DNA of 64,000 nt, from contig NZ_PPTT01000017.1 of assembly GCF_003339815.1 (NCBI RefSeq), positions 22,768 to 86,767 on the forward strand, given 5' to 3'. Below, in pieces: positions 25,020 through 32,933 of this stretch. Within the stretch, counting starts at the first letter, position 1, and the number at the start of each line of letters is the position of its first letter. The notes below the pieces were generated by a model. The model made no database searches. It was not told the DNA's origin and was given only the letters and a program-made list of their open reading frames with translations. The DNA is from Eggerthella sinensis (lineage in GTDB: Bacteria; Actinomycetota; Coriobacteriia; Coriobacteriales; Eggerthellaceae). Position numbers and translations under genes: made by a program.

Positions 25020-26573
25020 TTGGCCGCACGTTCTACAACAGTCAGGGAGCCGGAAGGCGCCGAGCAGAGCATTCCCTATAGCGGTTTGAAGGGAACGATG
25101 CGACGCTACGCACCGCTTTGGCCGCTCATCCTGGGCCTGGCCTTCGGGCGCGCAGGCCTCATCGTCGCAAGCTACGGCAGCTACACGAGCACCGACGAGG
25201 GCATCCTCACCGATGGCGCCATGCTGGTTGCGCTGTCCGTGCTGGCGTTGTTCTTCCTCGTGATCGTCGGGCGCAAGCGCACCATCAGCAAGCATGTCAC
25301 GAACGTCGTCATGCGCGTGTGCGTGGCGTTGGAAGCGTTCGTCCTCATCACATTGGCCGCGTTCGACATCCTGGACACGGGCGCGCCGCTCGTGCGATTC
25401 GCGCTGAGCTCGCTGTGCACCCTCGTATCGTCGGGCGCCATCTACTACTGGATGCGACGCGCCCGAGGTACCACCACGACGGCCGCCGCCGTGTTCGTGT
25501 TCGCCGCGCTCATCGTGAGCGAAGTGGAAATCTACCTGTGCACATTGCTGCCGGTGTTCGCGGGAAACCTGGCGGCCGCCGTGCTCGTGTTGCTGCAGTA
25601 CCCGTGCATGCTGTGGGCGCGCAAGCAGCGCCAGCCGCACGACATCATCTCGCCCACCATGGCGAACGATTACTTCGGCTTCTCCAAAACCATGCTGCAA
25701 AGCAAGCAGTTCCTCACCGCAACCGCCGTGGGCATCGGCTTTCTGTCGGTGGTCATCGGCCTGCTGCGCGGCTACCCTGACGGCGCGTCCATCGCGTTCA
25801 CGCCCGCAACGCGCGCGGCATACGGGCTGCTCACTATCGGCATCAGCGCGGCGCTCATCGGGTTGGTGCTGAAGGGCAAGCAGCACGTGATGACCGTGGG
25901 CATTTTCGTGATCATGGAACTGCTGGCCTGCTTCGCGCTCATCGCCTACGCGGCGTTTCCCGACATGTTGTATCTCGGGGCGGTGTTCACCACCACGCTG
26001 AACGCGCTCATGGTGGGATTCACCTGGTACATCATCATCGCGTTCATGAGCTACGGTTGGCGCGACCCGTATTACTACGCCATCGCGGGCTGGCTGGTGT
26101 GGCTGGGATGCCGCGCCATCGCGCGCATCGCGCTGCTGGGATCGTACGAGGTGTACGCGAACGACATGCTGATGTGCGCCGTCATGGGCGCGATGATTGT
26201 CATATCGACGCAGGTGGTGTTCGTGCAATTCCTCAACATCACGCGGCGCACGAACGAGGAGCAGGAAGAGCAGAGCGCGCACCGTCAGAGCATGCTGAAA
26301 ATCATGGGACTCGACGAACACGAGAACCTGGCAAGCGTGCGGCAGGCATCGATGCAGCACAACGCCGAGGAGATGGGCAAGCAGTTCCTCCTGTCCGAGC
26401 GCGAGATCGAGGTCATGGCGCTGTATGCGCTGGGCTATACGCAGAAGCGCGTGGCCGAAGAGCTGTACATCACGCAGGGTACGGCGCACGCGCACATCAA
26501 GCGCATCTACGCTAAAACCGGCTTGCACTCCCGTCAGGAGATCCTCGACTACCTGCAGCAGTACGCGTCGTAA
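25020..26573 (+). CDS. LuxR-type regulator with multi-pass membrane N-terminus
   Basis: A 517-residue protein if the TTG at 25020 is used (GGGAGGG 9 nt upstream); the ATG at 25098, just before the first membrane helix, is the main alternative and would give 491 residues. About twelve hydrophobic segments run to residue 420, then a short coiled region (NEEQEEQSAHRQSMLKIMG) and a LuxR helix-turn-helix: LSEREIEVMALYALGYTQK, VAEELYITQGTAHAHIKRI, YAKTGLHSRQEILDYL. Unlike its relatives it is not beside a flavoprotein; downstream on the same strand, 80 bp away, is a multi-cluster ferredoxin gene, its possible target. Ligand unknown. Confidence 0.83.
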   Translation: MAARSTTVREPEGAEQSIPYSGLKGTMRRYAPLWPLILGLAFGRAGLIVASYGSYTSTDEGILTDGAMLVALSVLALFFLVIVGRKRTISKHVTNVVMRVCVALEAFVLITLAAFDILDTGAPLVRFALSSLCTLVSSGAIYYWMRRARGTTTTAAAVFVFAALIVSEVEIYLCTLLPVFAGNLAAAVLVLLQYPCMLWARKQRQPHDIISPTMANDYFGFSKTMLQSKQFLTATAVGIGFLSVVIGLLRGYPDGASIAFTPATRAAYGLLTIGISAALIGLVLKGKQHVMTVGIFVIMELLACFALIAYAAFPDMLYLGAVFTTTLNALMVGFTWYIIIAFMSYGWRDPYYYAIAGWLVWLGCRAIARIALLGSYEVYANDMLMCAVMGAMIVISTQVVFVQFLNITRRTNEEQEEQSAHRQSMLKIMGLDEHENLASVRQASMQHNAEEMGKQFLLSEREIEVMALYALGYTQKRVAEELYITQGTAHAHIKRIYAKTGLHSRQEILDYLQQYAS

Positions 26574-26653
26574 AATAGGGAGATGCCGCGTGCCCGCACG
26601 ACGAGGCGCAACGGTACGCAACGACGAGACGAGAAGAAACGCCGGGGGACGGG

Positions 26654-27898
26654 ATGCCGAATCTCATCGACATAGCGCAGCGCTTCGCCGAACAGCCGGC
26701 GGTTGCGCTGCTGCACGAAGAACGCTGCCTGATGGAGCGCGATTTGCACGCGTCGTGCACACGCTGCGCGGACGTCTGCCCCGTCGACGCCATCGTCGTC
26801 GGGATGGAGCGTGGCGAAGCGGTGGCACCGGCGGCCGACTACGGCTCCGTGACGAAGGACGGCCCCGCCGGTCCGCGCATCGACGACGAGACGTGCGTGC
26901 GCTGCGGGCGCTGCGTGACGGCGTGCCCGACGGGTGCGCTGCTGGCCGTGGCGCCGCTCGACGACGATACGCTGCTCGATGCGGCAGCGTGCGCGGGTGC
27001 GGCGGCGAGCGCGCGGGCGGCGGCATCGGGCGCAGGCGAGGCGCGTGCGGACGCGGACGGCGGCGCGGCGGCGGTCGCGCGGGCGGCGGAAGCCTCGGCT
27101 GTTGCGGGATTCGCCTGCGAGCAGGCCGTGCGCGCAGGTCGCATCGACGCCGAGCGCACCGTGACGCTGCCGTGCCTGGCCTGGGTTGACGAAGCGCTCA
27201 TCGTGCACATGGCGTGCGCGGGCGCGCAGCGCATCGCGCTGCTGACGGCGCCGTGCGCCGCCTGCGAGCACGCCGCCGCCGTGGCCGATCTCCCCTCCAT
27301 GGCGCACGAGGCTCAGCGCATACTCGACACCTGGGGATTCGCCTGCGAAGCGTACACCGTCGATACGATTGAGGACGTGGCGGCATCGGAGGACGAAGAG
27401 GCCGCCGGCGAGGTGTCGCGACGCGGGCTGTTCGCGCAGGCGCGCTCGGCGCTGGTGGACGCGGCAACCGACGCGGCCGCCGCGCAGGTTGAAGCACTCG
27501 CAGGCAAGCGTGCGGCCGACGCGCCGCCGCCCGAGCCCGACCGCCGCCGCTGGCAGCTGCTCGACGACCTGCATGCCGCGGGCCTTCCCGCCGACGACGC
27601 GACGGTGCCGCGCACGTTGGCGCCGCGCGTGGACATCGACGTCGAACGCTGCTCGGGATGCGCCCTGTGCGCCGAGTTCTGCCCGACGCAGGCGCTGCGC
27701 AAGGTGGGCAAGGTGCGCGGCGGCCGCACGCTGCTCGAATTCGACGCCGCGCTCTGCCGCGACTGCGCCACCTGCACGGACACCTGCCGCTACGAGGCCG
27801 TTTCCCGCTCGGAAACGCTCACCGTGCGCGAGCTGTTCGCGCTCGACCCGCACGAGATACTCATCCCCAAGCGCCGCGTGCTTCCCAGCCGCCGCTAA
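26654..27898 (+). CDS. Four-cluster ferredoxin with central Cys-rich (MvhD/HdrA-like) region
   Basis: A 414-residue protein. Two ferredoxin motifs lie near the N-terminus (CTRCADVCPVDA, then CVRCGRCVTACPTGA) and two near the C-terminus (CSGCALCAEFCPTQA, then CRDCATCTDTCRYEA). Between them is an Ala-rich segment and a region FACEQAVRAG...LPCLAWVDEALIVHMACAG then LTAPCAACEHAAAV that resembles the Cys-rich delta subunit of methyl-viologen-reducing hydrogenases. No signal peptide: cytoplasmic electron carrier, perhaps a hub between dehydrogenases and reductases. The threonine aldolase gene follows 28 bp downstream, possibly in the same transcript. The assignment of the middle region is tentative. 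Confidence 0.75.
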   Translation: MPNLIDIAQRFAEQPAVALLHEERCLMERDLHASCTRCADVCPVDAIVVGMERGEAVAPAADYGSVTKDGPAGPRIDDETCVRCGRCVTACPTGALLAVAPLDDDTLLDAAACAGAAASARAAASGAGEARADADGGAAAVARAAEASAVAGFACEQAVRAGRIDAERTVTLPCLAWVDEALIVHMACAGAQRIALLTAPCAACEHAAAVADLPSMAHEAQRILDTWGFACEAYTVDTIEDVAASEDEEAAGEVSRRGLFAQARSALVDAATDAAAAQVEALAGKRAADAPPPEPDRRRWQLLDDLHAAGLPADDATVPRTLAPRVDIDVERCSGCALCAEFCPTQALRKVGKVRGGRTLLEFDAALCRDCATCTDTCRYEAVSRSETLTVRELFALDPHEILIPKRRVLPSRR

Positions 27899-27926
27899 CC
27901 GAACCCAGAAAGGAACCGACACCACG

Positions 27927-28967
27927 ATGCTCCACTTCGATAGCGACTACATGGAGGGCGCCCATCCGGCCATCCTCGAACGCATGATGTCCACCAACTT
28001 CGACCAGACGCCCGGCTACGGCACCGACGAGGTGTGCGCCGCCGCGCGGGACCGCATTCGCGAAGCGTGCGCCTGCCCGGACGCCGCCGTGTACTTCCTC
28101 GTGGGAGGCACGCAGGCGAACGCGGCCGTGGCCGACCAGATTCTGCGTCCGTGGGAGGGCATCGTGTCGGCTACGACCGGGCACATCACCGCGCACGAGG
28201 CCGGCGCCGTGGAGGCCTGCGGGCGCAAGACGCTGCCGCTGCCGCACGTTGACGGCAAGCTGGTGGCCGCCGACGTGCGCGCGCTGTGCGAGACGTACTG
28301 GGGCGACGAAAACCGCGAGCACATCGTGGCGCCGGGCGCCGTGTACATCTCGCACCCCACCGAGTACGGCACCGTCTACTCGTTGGCCGAGCTCGAAGCG
28401 CTTGCACAGGCGTGCCGCGACTTCGACATGCGCCTGTTCATGGACGGCGCGCGCCTGGGCTACGGCCTGGCCGCCGTGGGCACCGACGTCACGCTGGCCG
28501 ACATCGCGCGGCTGTGCGACGCGTTCTACATCGGCGGCACGAAGGTGGGCGCCTTCTGCGGCGAAGCCGTCGTGTTCACGAAGCCGGGGCTGGACGACCA
28601 CTTCTTCACGCTCATGAAGAAGCGCGGGGCGCTGCTGGCGAAGGGGCGCTTCCTCGGGCTGCAGTTCGACGTGCTGTTCGGACGCGAGGAAGACGGCAGG
28701 CTACGCTACGAGAACGTCGGCCGCCATGCGGTTGAGCTCGCGCAGCGCATTGCCGAGGGCTTCCACGCGAAGGGCTACGAGCTGGCCATCGATTCGCCGA
28801 CGAACCAGCAGTTCGTCGTGCTGGATGACGAAACGAAGGAGCGCCTCGCACGCGACGCATCGTTCGGCTTCTGGGAGCGCACGCCCGACGGCCGCACCGT
28901 CGTCCGCTTCGCCACCAGCTGGGCCACCCGCCCCGAAAGCGTAGACAAGCTGCTGGGGTTGCTGTAG
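27927..28967 (+). CDS. ltaE: Low-specificity L-threonine aldolase family (PLP)
   Basis: A 346-residue fold-type I PLP enzyme of the threonine aldolase/beta-eliminating lyase family. It begins HFDSDYMEGAHPAILERMM and has the PLP lysine in YIGGTKVGAFCGEAV (near residue 210) and LFMDGARLGYGLAAV with the cofactor-binding Asp. It splits threonine or allo-threonine into glycine and acetaldehyde. The acetaldehyde would be a possible substrate for the aldehyde oxidoreductase 5 kb away; this link is only inference. AGAAAGGAACC is the ribosome binding site. The gene ends at a parS site and a terminator. Confidence 0.9.
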   Translation: MLHFDSDYMEGAHPAILERMMSTNFDQTPGYGTDEVCAAARDRIREACACPDAAVYFLVGGTQANAAVADQILRPWEGIVSATTGHITAHEAGAVEACGRKTLPLPHVDGKLVAADVRALCETYWGDENREHIVAPGAVYISHPTEYGTVYSLAELEALAQACRDFDMRLFMDGARLGYGLAAVGTDVTLADIARLCDAFYIGGTKVGAFCGEAVVFTKPGLDDHFFTLMKKRGALLAKGRFLGLQFDVLFGREEDGRLRYENVGRHAVELAQRIAEGFHAKGYELAIDSPTNQQFVVLDDETKERLARDASFGFWERTPDGRTVVRFATSWATRPESVDKLLGLL

Positions 28968-29019
28968 CGGCCGGCATGAAGCCGGGACGGCCGACCGGCC
29001 GACCGGCGCGTCGCCGCAG

Positions 29020-29041
29020 GAATGTTTCACGTGAAACATTC
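29020..29041. other. parS centromere site 1 (ParB binding)
   Basis: The core TGTTTCACGTGAAACA at 29023-29038 is identical to the classical chromosomal parS sequence, and the palindrome extends perfectly to 22 bp. ParB binds such sites and loads SMC to segregate chromosome origins, so this marks an origin-proximal region. It lies in the intergenic gap after the threonine aldolase gene, just before a terminator. A second site lies at 39241-39264. Confidence 0.95.
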
Positions 29042-29060
29042 GTTCGCACCGCACCACACA

Positions 29061-29098
29061 AAAAGCGCCCCGCGGGTTGGACCTGGCGGGGCGCTTTT
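29061..29098. terminator. Bidirectional terminator between threonine aldolase and aminotransferase
   Basis: AAAAGCGCCCCGC (29061-29073) pairs perfectly with GCGGGGCGCTTTT (29086-29098), loop 12 nt. Each strand ends in a short T-run, so it can serve both convergent genes. Confidence 0.82.
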
Positions 29099-29122
29099 GC
29101 GTGCGGGCGAATCGTGGTCTCG

Positions 29123-30301
29123 CTAGCGGTATTCCTCCATGAGCTGCTTGAAGGCGGGCATCGAGCGCTCGATGGTTTCGCGCGGGATGCAGTAGCTCAC
29201 GCGCACCCAGCCCGGCACGCCGAAGCTGTCGGACGGCACGAGCAACAGCTCGTGCGCCTTCGCGCGATCGCTGAACGCCTGCGCGTCCGGCTCGAGCGCG
29301 CGCACCCACAGGTAGAACGCGCCCTGCGGCTCCACGAACTCGTAGCCCAGCGCGCCGAGCCCCTCCGTCAGCAGCGTGCAGTTCGCGGCGTAGGCCTCCA
29401 CGTCGCTCGGCTCGTCGATGCAGCGTTCGATGACGCGCTGAAACAAGGCCGGCGCGCAGATGAATCCCAGCGCGCGACCGGCGCCGGCAACCGCCGCCGA
29501 TACCTCGGAGGCGTCGTCCATGAGGTCGGACACGTACAGGTACCCGATGCGCTCGCCCGGCAGCGACAACGACTTCGAATACGAGTAGCACACGATGGTG
29601 CGCGGGTACACGCACGGCACGTAGGGCACTTCGGCACCGTAGGTGATCTCGCGATACGGCTCGTCGCTGATCACGTACAGCTTGCGGCCGAGCTCGGCCT
29701 CCTTGCGCTCGAGCAACGCCGCGAGCGCCTCGAGGTTGTCGCGGGAGTACACCGCGCCCACCGGGTTGTTCGGCGAGTTGATAATGACGGCGCTCGTCTT
29801 ACGCCCGATGGCCGCGTCGAGCGCTTCGATATCAAGCTGGAAATCGGGCACATGGGCGGGCACTTCCACGCAGGTGCAGCCGGCCGACTCGATGAACACC
29901 TTGTACTCCGGGAAGTACGGGGAAATGACGATGACGTCGTCGCCCGGCTGGGAGATGGCCGCAATGGAGATGGCCAGGCCCGCCGCGGCGCCGGCCGTGA
30001 GGTACACGTTGCCCGGCGTTGCGTCCACGCCGTAGCAGCGGCGGATGTGGTCGGCCACCGTCGCGCGCACGCGCGGGTCGCCCGAGGCGGGCGTGTAGCC
30101 GTGCAGCTCGGTGGGCGGCTCCTCCATGAGGTCGAGCACCGCCTGCTTCACCGCATCGGGAGCGGGTACGCTGGGATTGCCGATGCTGAAATCGAACACG
30201 TTCTCGTCGCCGATTTCCGCTTTGCGGGCCATGCCGTACGCGAACAGCTCGCGAATGGCCGACGGCTCGCTTCCCAGCTTGTACATCCTCTCGTTCACCA
30301 T
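29123..30301 (-). CDS. Pyridoxal phosphate aminotransferase, class I
   Basis: A 392-residue class I aminotransferase. It has the motifs FDFSIGNPSVPAPD, LTAGAAAGLAIS (cofactor phosphate), INSPNNPVGAVYS, VISDEPYREITYG and the PLP lysine in YSYSKSLSLPGERIGY, with a C-terminal arginine region WVRVSYCIPRET that binds the substrate carboxylate. Such enzymes transfer amino groups from aspartate, alanine or aromatic amino acids; the substrate is not resolved. The ATG at 30301 is preceded by GAGGACG; the frame is open further upstream but the family N-terminus fits this start. Monocistronic by context, ending at the shared terminator. Confidence 0.9.
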   Translation of the reverse strand: MVNERMYKLGSEPSAIRELFAYGMARKAEIGDENVFDFSIGNPSVPAPDAVKQAVLDLMEEPPTELHGYTPASGDPRVRATVADHIRRCYGVDATPGNVYLTAGAAAGLAISIAAISQPGDDVIVISPYFPEYKVFIESAGCTCVEVPAHVPDFQLDIEALDAAIGRKTSAVIINSPNNPVGAVYSRDNLEALAALLERKEAELGRKLYVISDEPYREITYGAEVPYVPCVYPRTIVCYSYSKSLSLPGERIGYLYVSDLMDDASEVSAAVAGAGRALGFICAPALFQRVIERCIDEPSDVEAYAANCTLLTEGLGALGYEFVEPQGAFYLWVRALEPDAQAFSDRAKAHELLLVPSDSFGVPGWVRVSYCIPRETIERSMPAFKQLMEEYR

Positions 30302-30492
30302 GCACACCACGTCCTCATCTGATTGCCCCGCTCTACCGTTGATTTCGACGAAAAACAGAGTAGCACAATCGTATACGCGCGAGGATTGCCCGCCGAGAAG
30401 CGGCACATGATGACGATTTAGTAACCTATGCGCCCAACGCACCGCAAGCGCTCATAATGAACACCGTTCATGTATTTCGTTGGGAGGTTCCT

Positions 30493-30924
30493 ATGAAGAA
30501 GCTTATCAATACCGCGCTGGTGTACCTGCTTGTAGGTGCCGCGGCGGGCGTGTTCTTCCGCGAGTTCACGAAGTTCTCGCAGTTCGACGGGGCGACGACG
30601 CTCGGGTTCATGCACCCGCACCTGCTGGTGCTCGGGTTCGTCGTGTTCCTGATTGCCACGCTGTTCGCCCTGCAGGACGACTTCACCACCGACAAGCTGT
30701 TCGCGCCGTTCTACATCGTGTACAACGTTGGCATCGTGATCACCGTGGGCATGATGTTGGTGCGCGGCGTGACGGAAGTGACGGGCACGCTGCTGCCCCT
30801 TCCCGACGCGGCGCTTTCGGGCATCTCAGGCATCGGCCACATCATGGTGGGCGTCGGCCTCGTGCTGCTGGTCATCATGTTCAAGCGCATCGTCGACCGC
30901 AAGGCCGCCGTGGCGCGCGCCTAG
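30493..30924 (+). CDS. DUF2871 small membrane protein
   Basis: A 143-residue protein with four hydrophobic segments, of the DUF2871 family: KKLINTALVYLLVGAAAGVF at the start, then FREFTKFSQFDGATTLGFMH and PHLLVLGFVVFLIATLFAL. The conserved His residues in the second segment (MHPHLLVLG) resemble those of membrane haem or copper proteins, but the function of the family is unknown. GGGAGG stands 5 nt before the ATG at 30493; the upstream in-frame ATG at 30457 lacks such a site. It is divergent from the aminotransferase gene. Confidence 0.85.
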   Translation: MKKLINTALVYLLVGAAAGVFFREFTKFSQFDGATTLGFMHPHLLVLGFVVFLIATLFALQDDFTTDKLFAPFYIVYNVGIVITVGMMLVRGVTEVTGTLLPLPDAALSGISGIGHIMVGVGLVLLVIMFKRIVDRKAAVARA

Positions 30925-30958
30925 CGCGCACCACGGAGCCCGGGGAGGGAGGACGAGG

Positions 30959-32716
30959 CTAGGACGCGGCGACGCGGCCGGCCAGGCGGCCGAACGACAT
31001 GGCCATGGAGTGGCTCGCGCCCGCAACGGTCACGGGGTAGTCCACCAGGAAGCGGCCGCCCATCGTGTTGCCGGCCACGAACAGGCCCGGCACCGGGTTC
31101 TTCTCGGCGTCGAGCGCGCGGCACTCGGCGTCGCAGTCGATGCCGCCGATGAGCACGAGCATGCCCGAGTCGCCGAACGGCGCCACGTAGTACGGCGGGT
31201 TCTCGATGGGGAACAGACGCGTGGACACCTTCGAGAAGTCCGTGTCCTTGCCGGCATGCGCCAGCTCGTTGTAGCGCTCGATGGTTTCCTTCAGCGTGTC
31301 GGCCGGAATCTGCACGGCCTTCGCCAGCTCGTCGATGGAGTCGGCCTCGATGATGGAGCCCGCTTCGATCTCGCCGGCGAAGTACGTGTCAGAGGCGTAC
31401 CCGGCGGCGAAGTGGTTGATGGCGTGCTCGTATTCGGCCTCCTGCTCGGGCGGGATGTAGTGCGTCACGCCGCCGAAGCACTGCGGCATCGCCGATAGCT
31501 GCTCCTTCCACTTGCTGTCGAAGATCTGGTAGGCCACGCCGCCCTTCTGACGCTTGATGGCGTTCTGCAGCTCCTGCGCTCCCACGTCTTCGTTGGCGAA
31601 GCGCTTGCCGTCCTGGTTCACCATGAGGTACGGGTCGATGCCGATGGAGTTCGTCCCCAGGCTGTGCGTCATGGGGGCGTACGGGCCGTCCTCCATGACC
31701 GCGCCGGCCCACATCGCCATCTTGTGGCCGTCGCCCGTGTTCACAGGCTTGCCGCTCTTGTCCATGCTGCTGAAGAAGCAACCGTACTTCGTGGCCTGCG
31801 GCGCGTAGTACGTCAGCATCTCGGTGTCGCTCGACATGTCGCCGCACGACAGCACCACGCCCTTCTTCGCGTTGACGCGGATGATGTTGCCGTCCTCGTC
31901 GGACGCGTACACGCCCACCACCTTGTCGCCTTCCTTGATGAGCTGCTCGCCCTTGAGGTTGAAGCGCGCCTCGGCGCCGGCCTTCTGCGCCGCCTCGAGC
32001 GTGCCATGCATAGCCCATCCGTGATCGGGCAGGAGGTGCACCATGCCGGGGAAGCAGGGGTAGTTCTCTTCGCGCCAGTTGTAGTTCTCGTTTGCCGGGC
32101 AGCGCTCGGGAAACACGTAGGGCTTCTCGGGATCGGTGGGCGTGTCGTGATCGCTCGTCAGCAGCTCGTGCTCGGCCGAGCCGATGTACCAATCCAAGTC
32201 CGGACCGGAGTTGCCAATCCAGTAGTTCAGCAGCTGCGCGTTCGGGCGGTTGCCCATCACCTTCATCAGCTCGTTGACCACTTCCTGCGTCTCGGGCTGC
32301 TCGATGCCCAGCTGCTTGTGAATCTCGCTGCCGAAGGTACCGAACTCGCCGGAGCGGTACCCCACGTCGGGGCCCTTGTCGAAGCCGAACACCTTGGCGC
32401 CCTGCTCGGCGGCCTCGCGCAGCGCGCACACGCCGGCCAAGCCGAGGCCCACCACGCACACGTCGGTGTCCACGGTCTCGGTGACCTTCGACTCGTCGAT
32501 GGCCGCAGGCGGGTTCAAAAACGACGGCGTGAACTCGGTGGGATTGCCACCGGCCGCCCCTCCGGCCGACGTCGCGCCGGCATCGCCCGCGGCGGCATTG
32601 GCAGCGTCGCTCTTCGCAGCGGGCGCGCACCCGGCCAGTCCGGCGGCTCCTGCGGCTACGGCCGCGGTTGCACCCAGACCGAGAAACGAGCGGCGCGTGA
32701 GCTTCTGTTCTTTCAT
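30959..32716 (-). CDS. Flavoprotein B: Tat-exported FAD-dependent reductase (fumarate/urocanate reductase family)
   Basis: A 585-residue protein. The N-terminus has the twin-arginine motif TRRSFLGLGATAAVAAGAAG followed by the lipobox LAGC, so it should be a Tat-exported lipoprotein. An Ala/Gly-rich linker runs to about residue 70; the FAD domain begins VDTDVCVVGLGLAGVCALRE, and the C-terminal FAD loop is GLFVAGNTMGGRFLVDYP, a variant shared with flavoprotein C (GLYAVGNTQGGRFLVDYP). It is therefore closer to C than to A, D, E or F. No haem domain. Substrate unknown. GAAGGGGATC is the ribosome binding site. It is divergent from the double-helix-turn-helix LuxR gene, the likely regulator. Confidence 0.88.
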   Translation of the reverse strand: MKEQKLTRRSFLGLGATAAVAAGAAGLAGCAPAAKSDAANAAAGDAGATSAGGAAGGNPTEFTPSFLNPPAAIDESKVTETVDTDVCVVGLGLAGVCALREAAEQGAKVFGFDKGPDVGYRSGEFGTFGSEIHKQLGIEQPETQEVVNELMKVMGNRPNAQLLNYWIGNSGPDLDWYIGSAEHELLTSDHDTPTDPEKPYVFPERCPANENYNWREENYPCFPGMVHLLPDHGWAMHGTLEAAQKAGAEARFNLKGEQLIKEGDKVVGVYASDEDGNIIRVNAKKGVVLSCGDMSSDTEMLTYYAPQATKYGCFFSSMDKSGKPVNTGDGHKMAMWAGAVMEDGPYAPMTHSLGTNSIGIDPYLMVNQDGKRFANEDVGAQELQNAIKRQKGGVAYQIFDSKWKEQLSAMPQCFGGVTHYIPPEQEAEYEHAINHFAAGYASDTYFAGEIEAGSIIEADSIDELAKAVQIPADTLKETIERYNELAHAGKDTDFSKVSTRLFPIENPPYYVAPFGDSGMLVLIGGIDCDAECRALDAEKNPVPGLFVAGNTMGGRFLVDYPVTVAGASHSMAMSFGRLAGRVAAS

Positions 32717-32785
32717 GAAGATCCCCTTCCCTCTTGTCGGTTTCAAACAACGGGGCCCAGCATAGAAGACAGCCCGCGAACGCGC

Positions 32786-32836
32786 GTCACCCGGAGCCGC
32801 CAAGGCCCGTTTTTCTGTCACCCGAAACGGCCAAAA
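32786..32836. promoter_or_regulatory. Direct repeats between flavoprotein B and double-HTH LuxR gene
   Basis: GTCACCCGGAGCCGCCAAGG (32786-32805) and GTCACCCGAAACGGCCAAAA (32817-32836) are imperfect direct repeats (15 of the first 18 positions identical) spaced 31 bp, about three helical turns. They lie between the divergent starts at 32716 and 32934. Candidate operators for the adjacent regulator, whose two DNA-binding domains would suit direct repeats. Confidence 0.5.
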
Positions 32837-32933
32837 TGATGGGAGCGGCGCCGCTCAACCGGTATGATGGAGGCGAGGGCGCACCATCCGCAGGGAAGGC
32901 GGAACGGTTCGGGGCACGGAGGGAAGGTCGAAC

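Noticed and set aside
26654..27898. A second gene inside the Ala-rich part of the four-cluster ferredoxin, or a frame break there
   Set aside because: The frame is continuous from the N-terminal to the C-terminal Cys motifs; the alternative frames are low-complexity.
29020..29041. CACGTG-containing palindrome read as a transcription-factor site or small hairpin terminator
   Set aside because: The full 16-bp core matches parS exactly and a separate, better terminator follows at 29061-29098; a second identical core is present at 39245.
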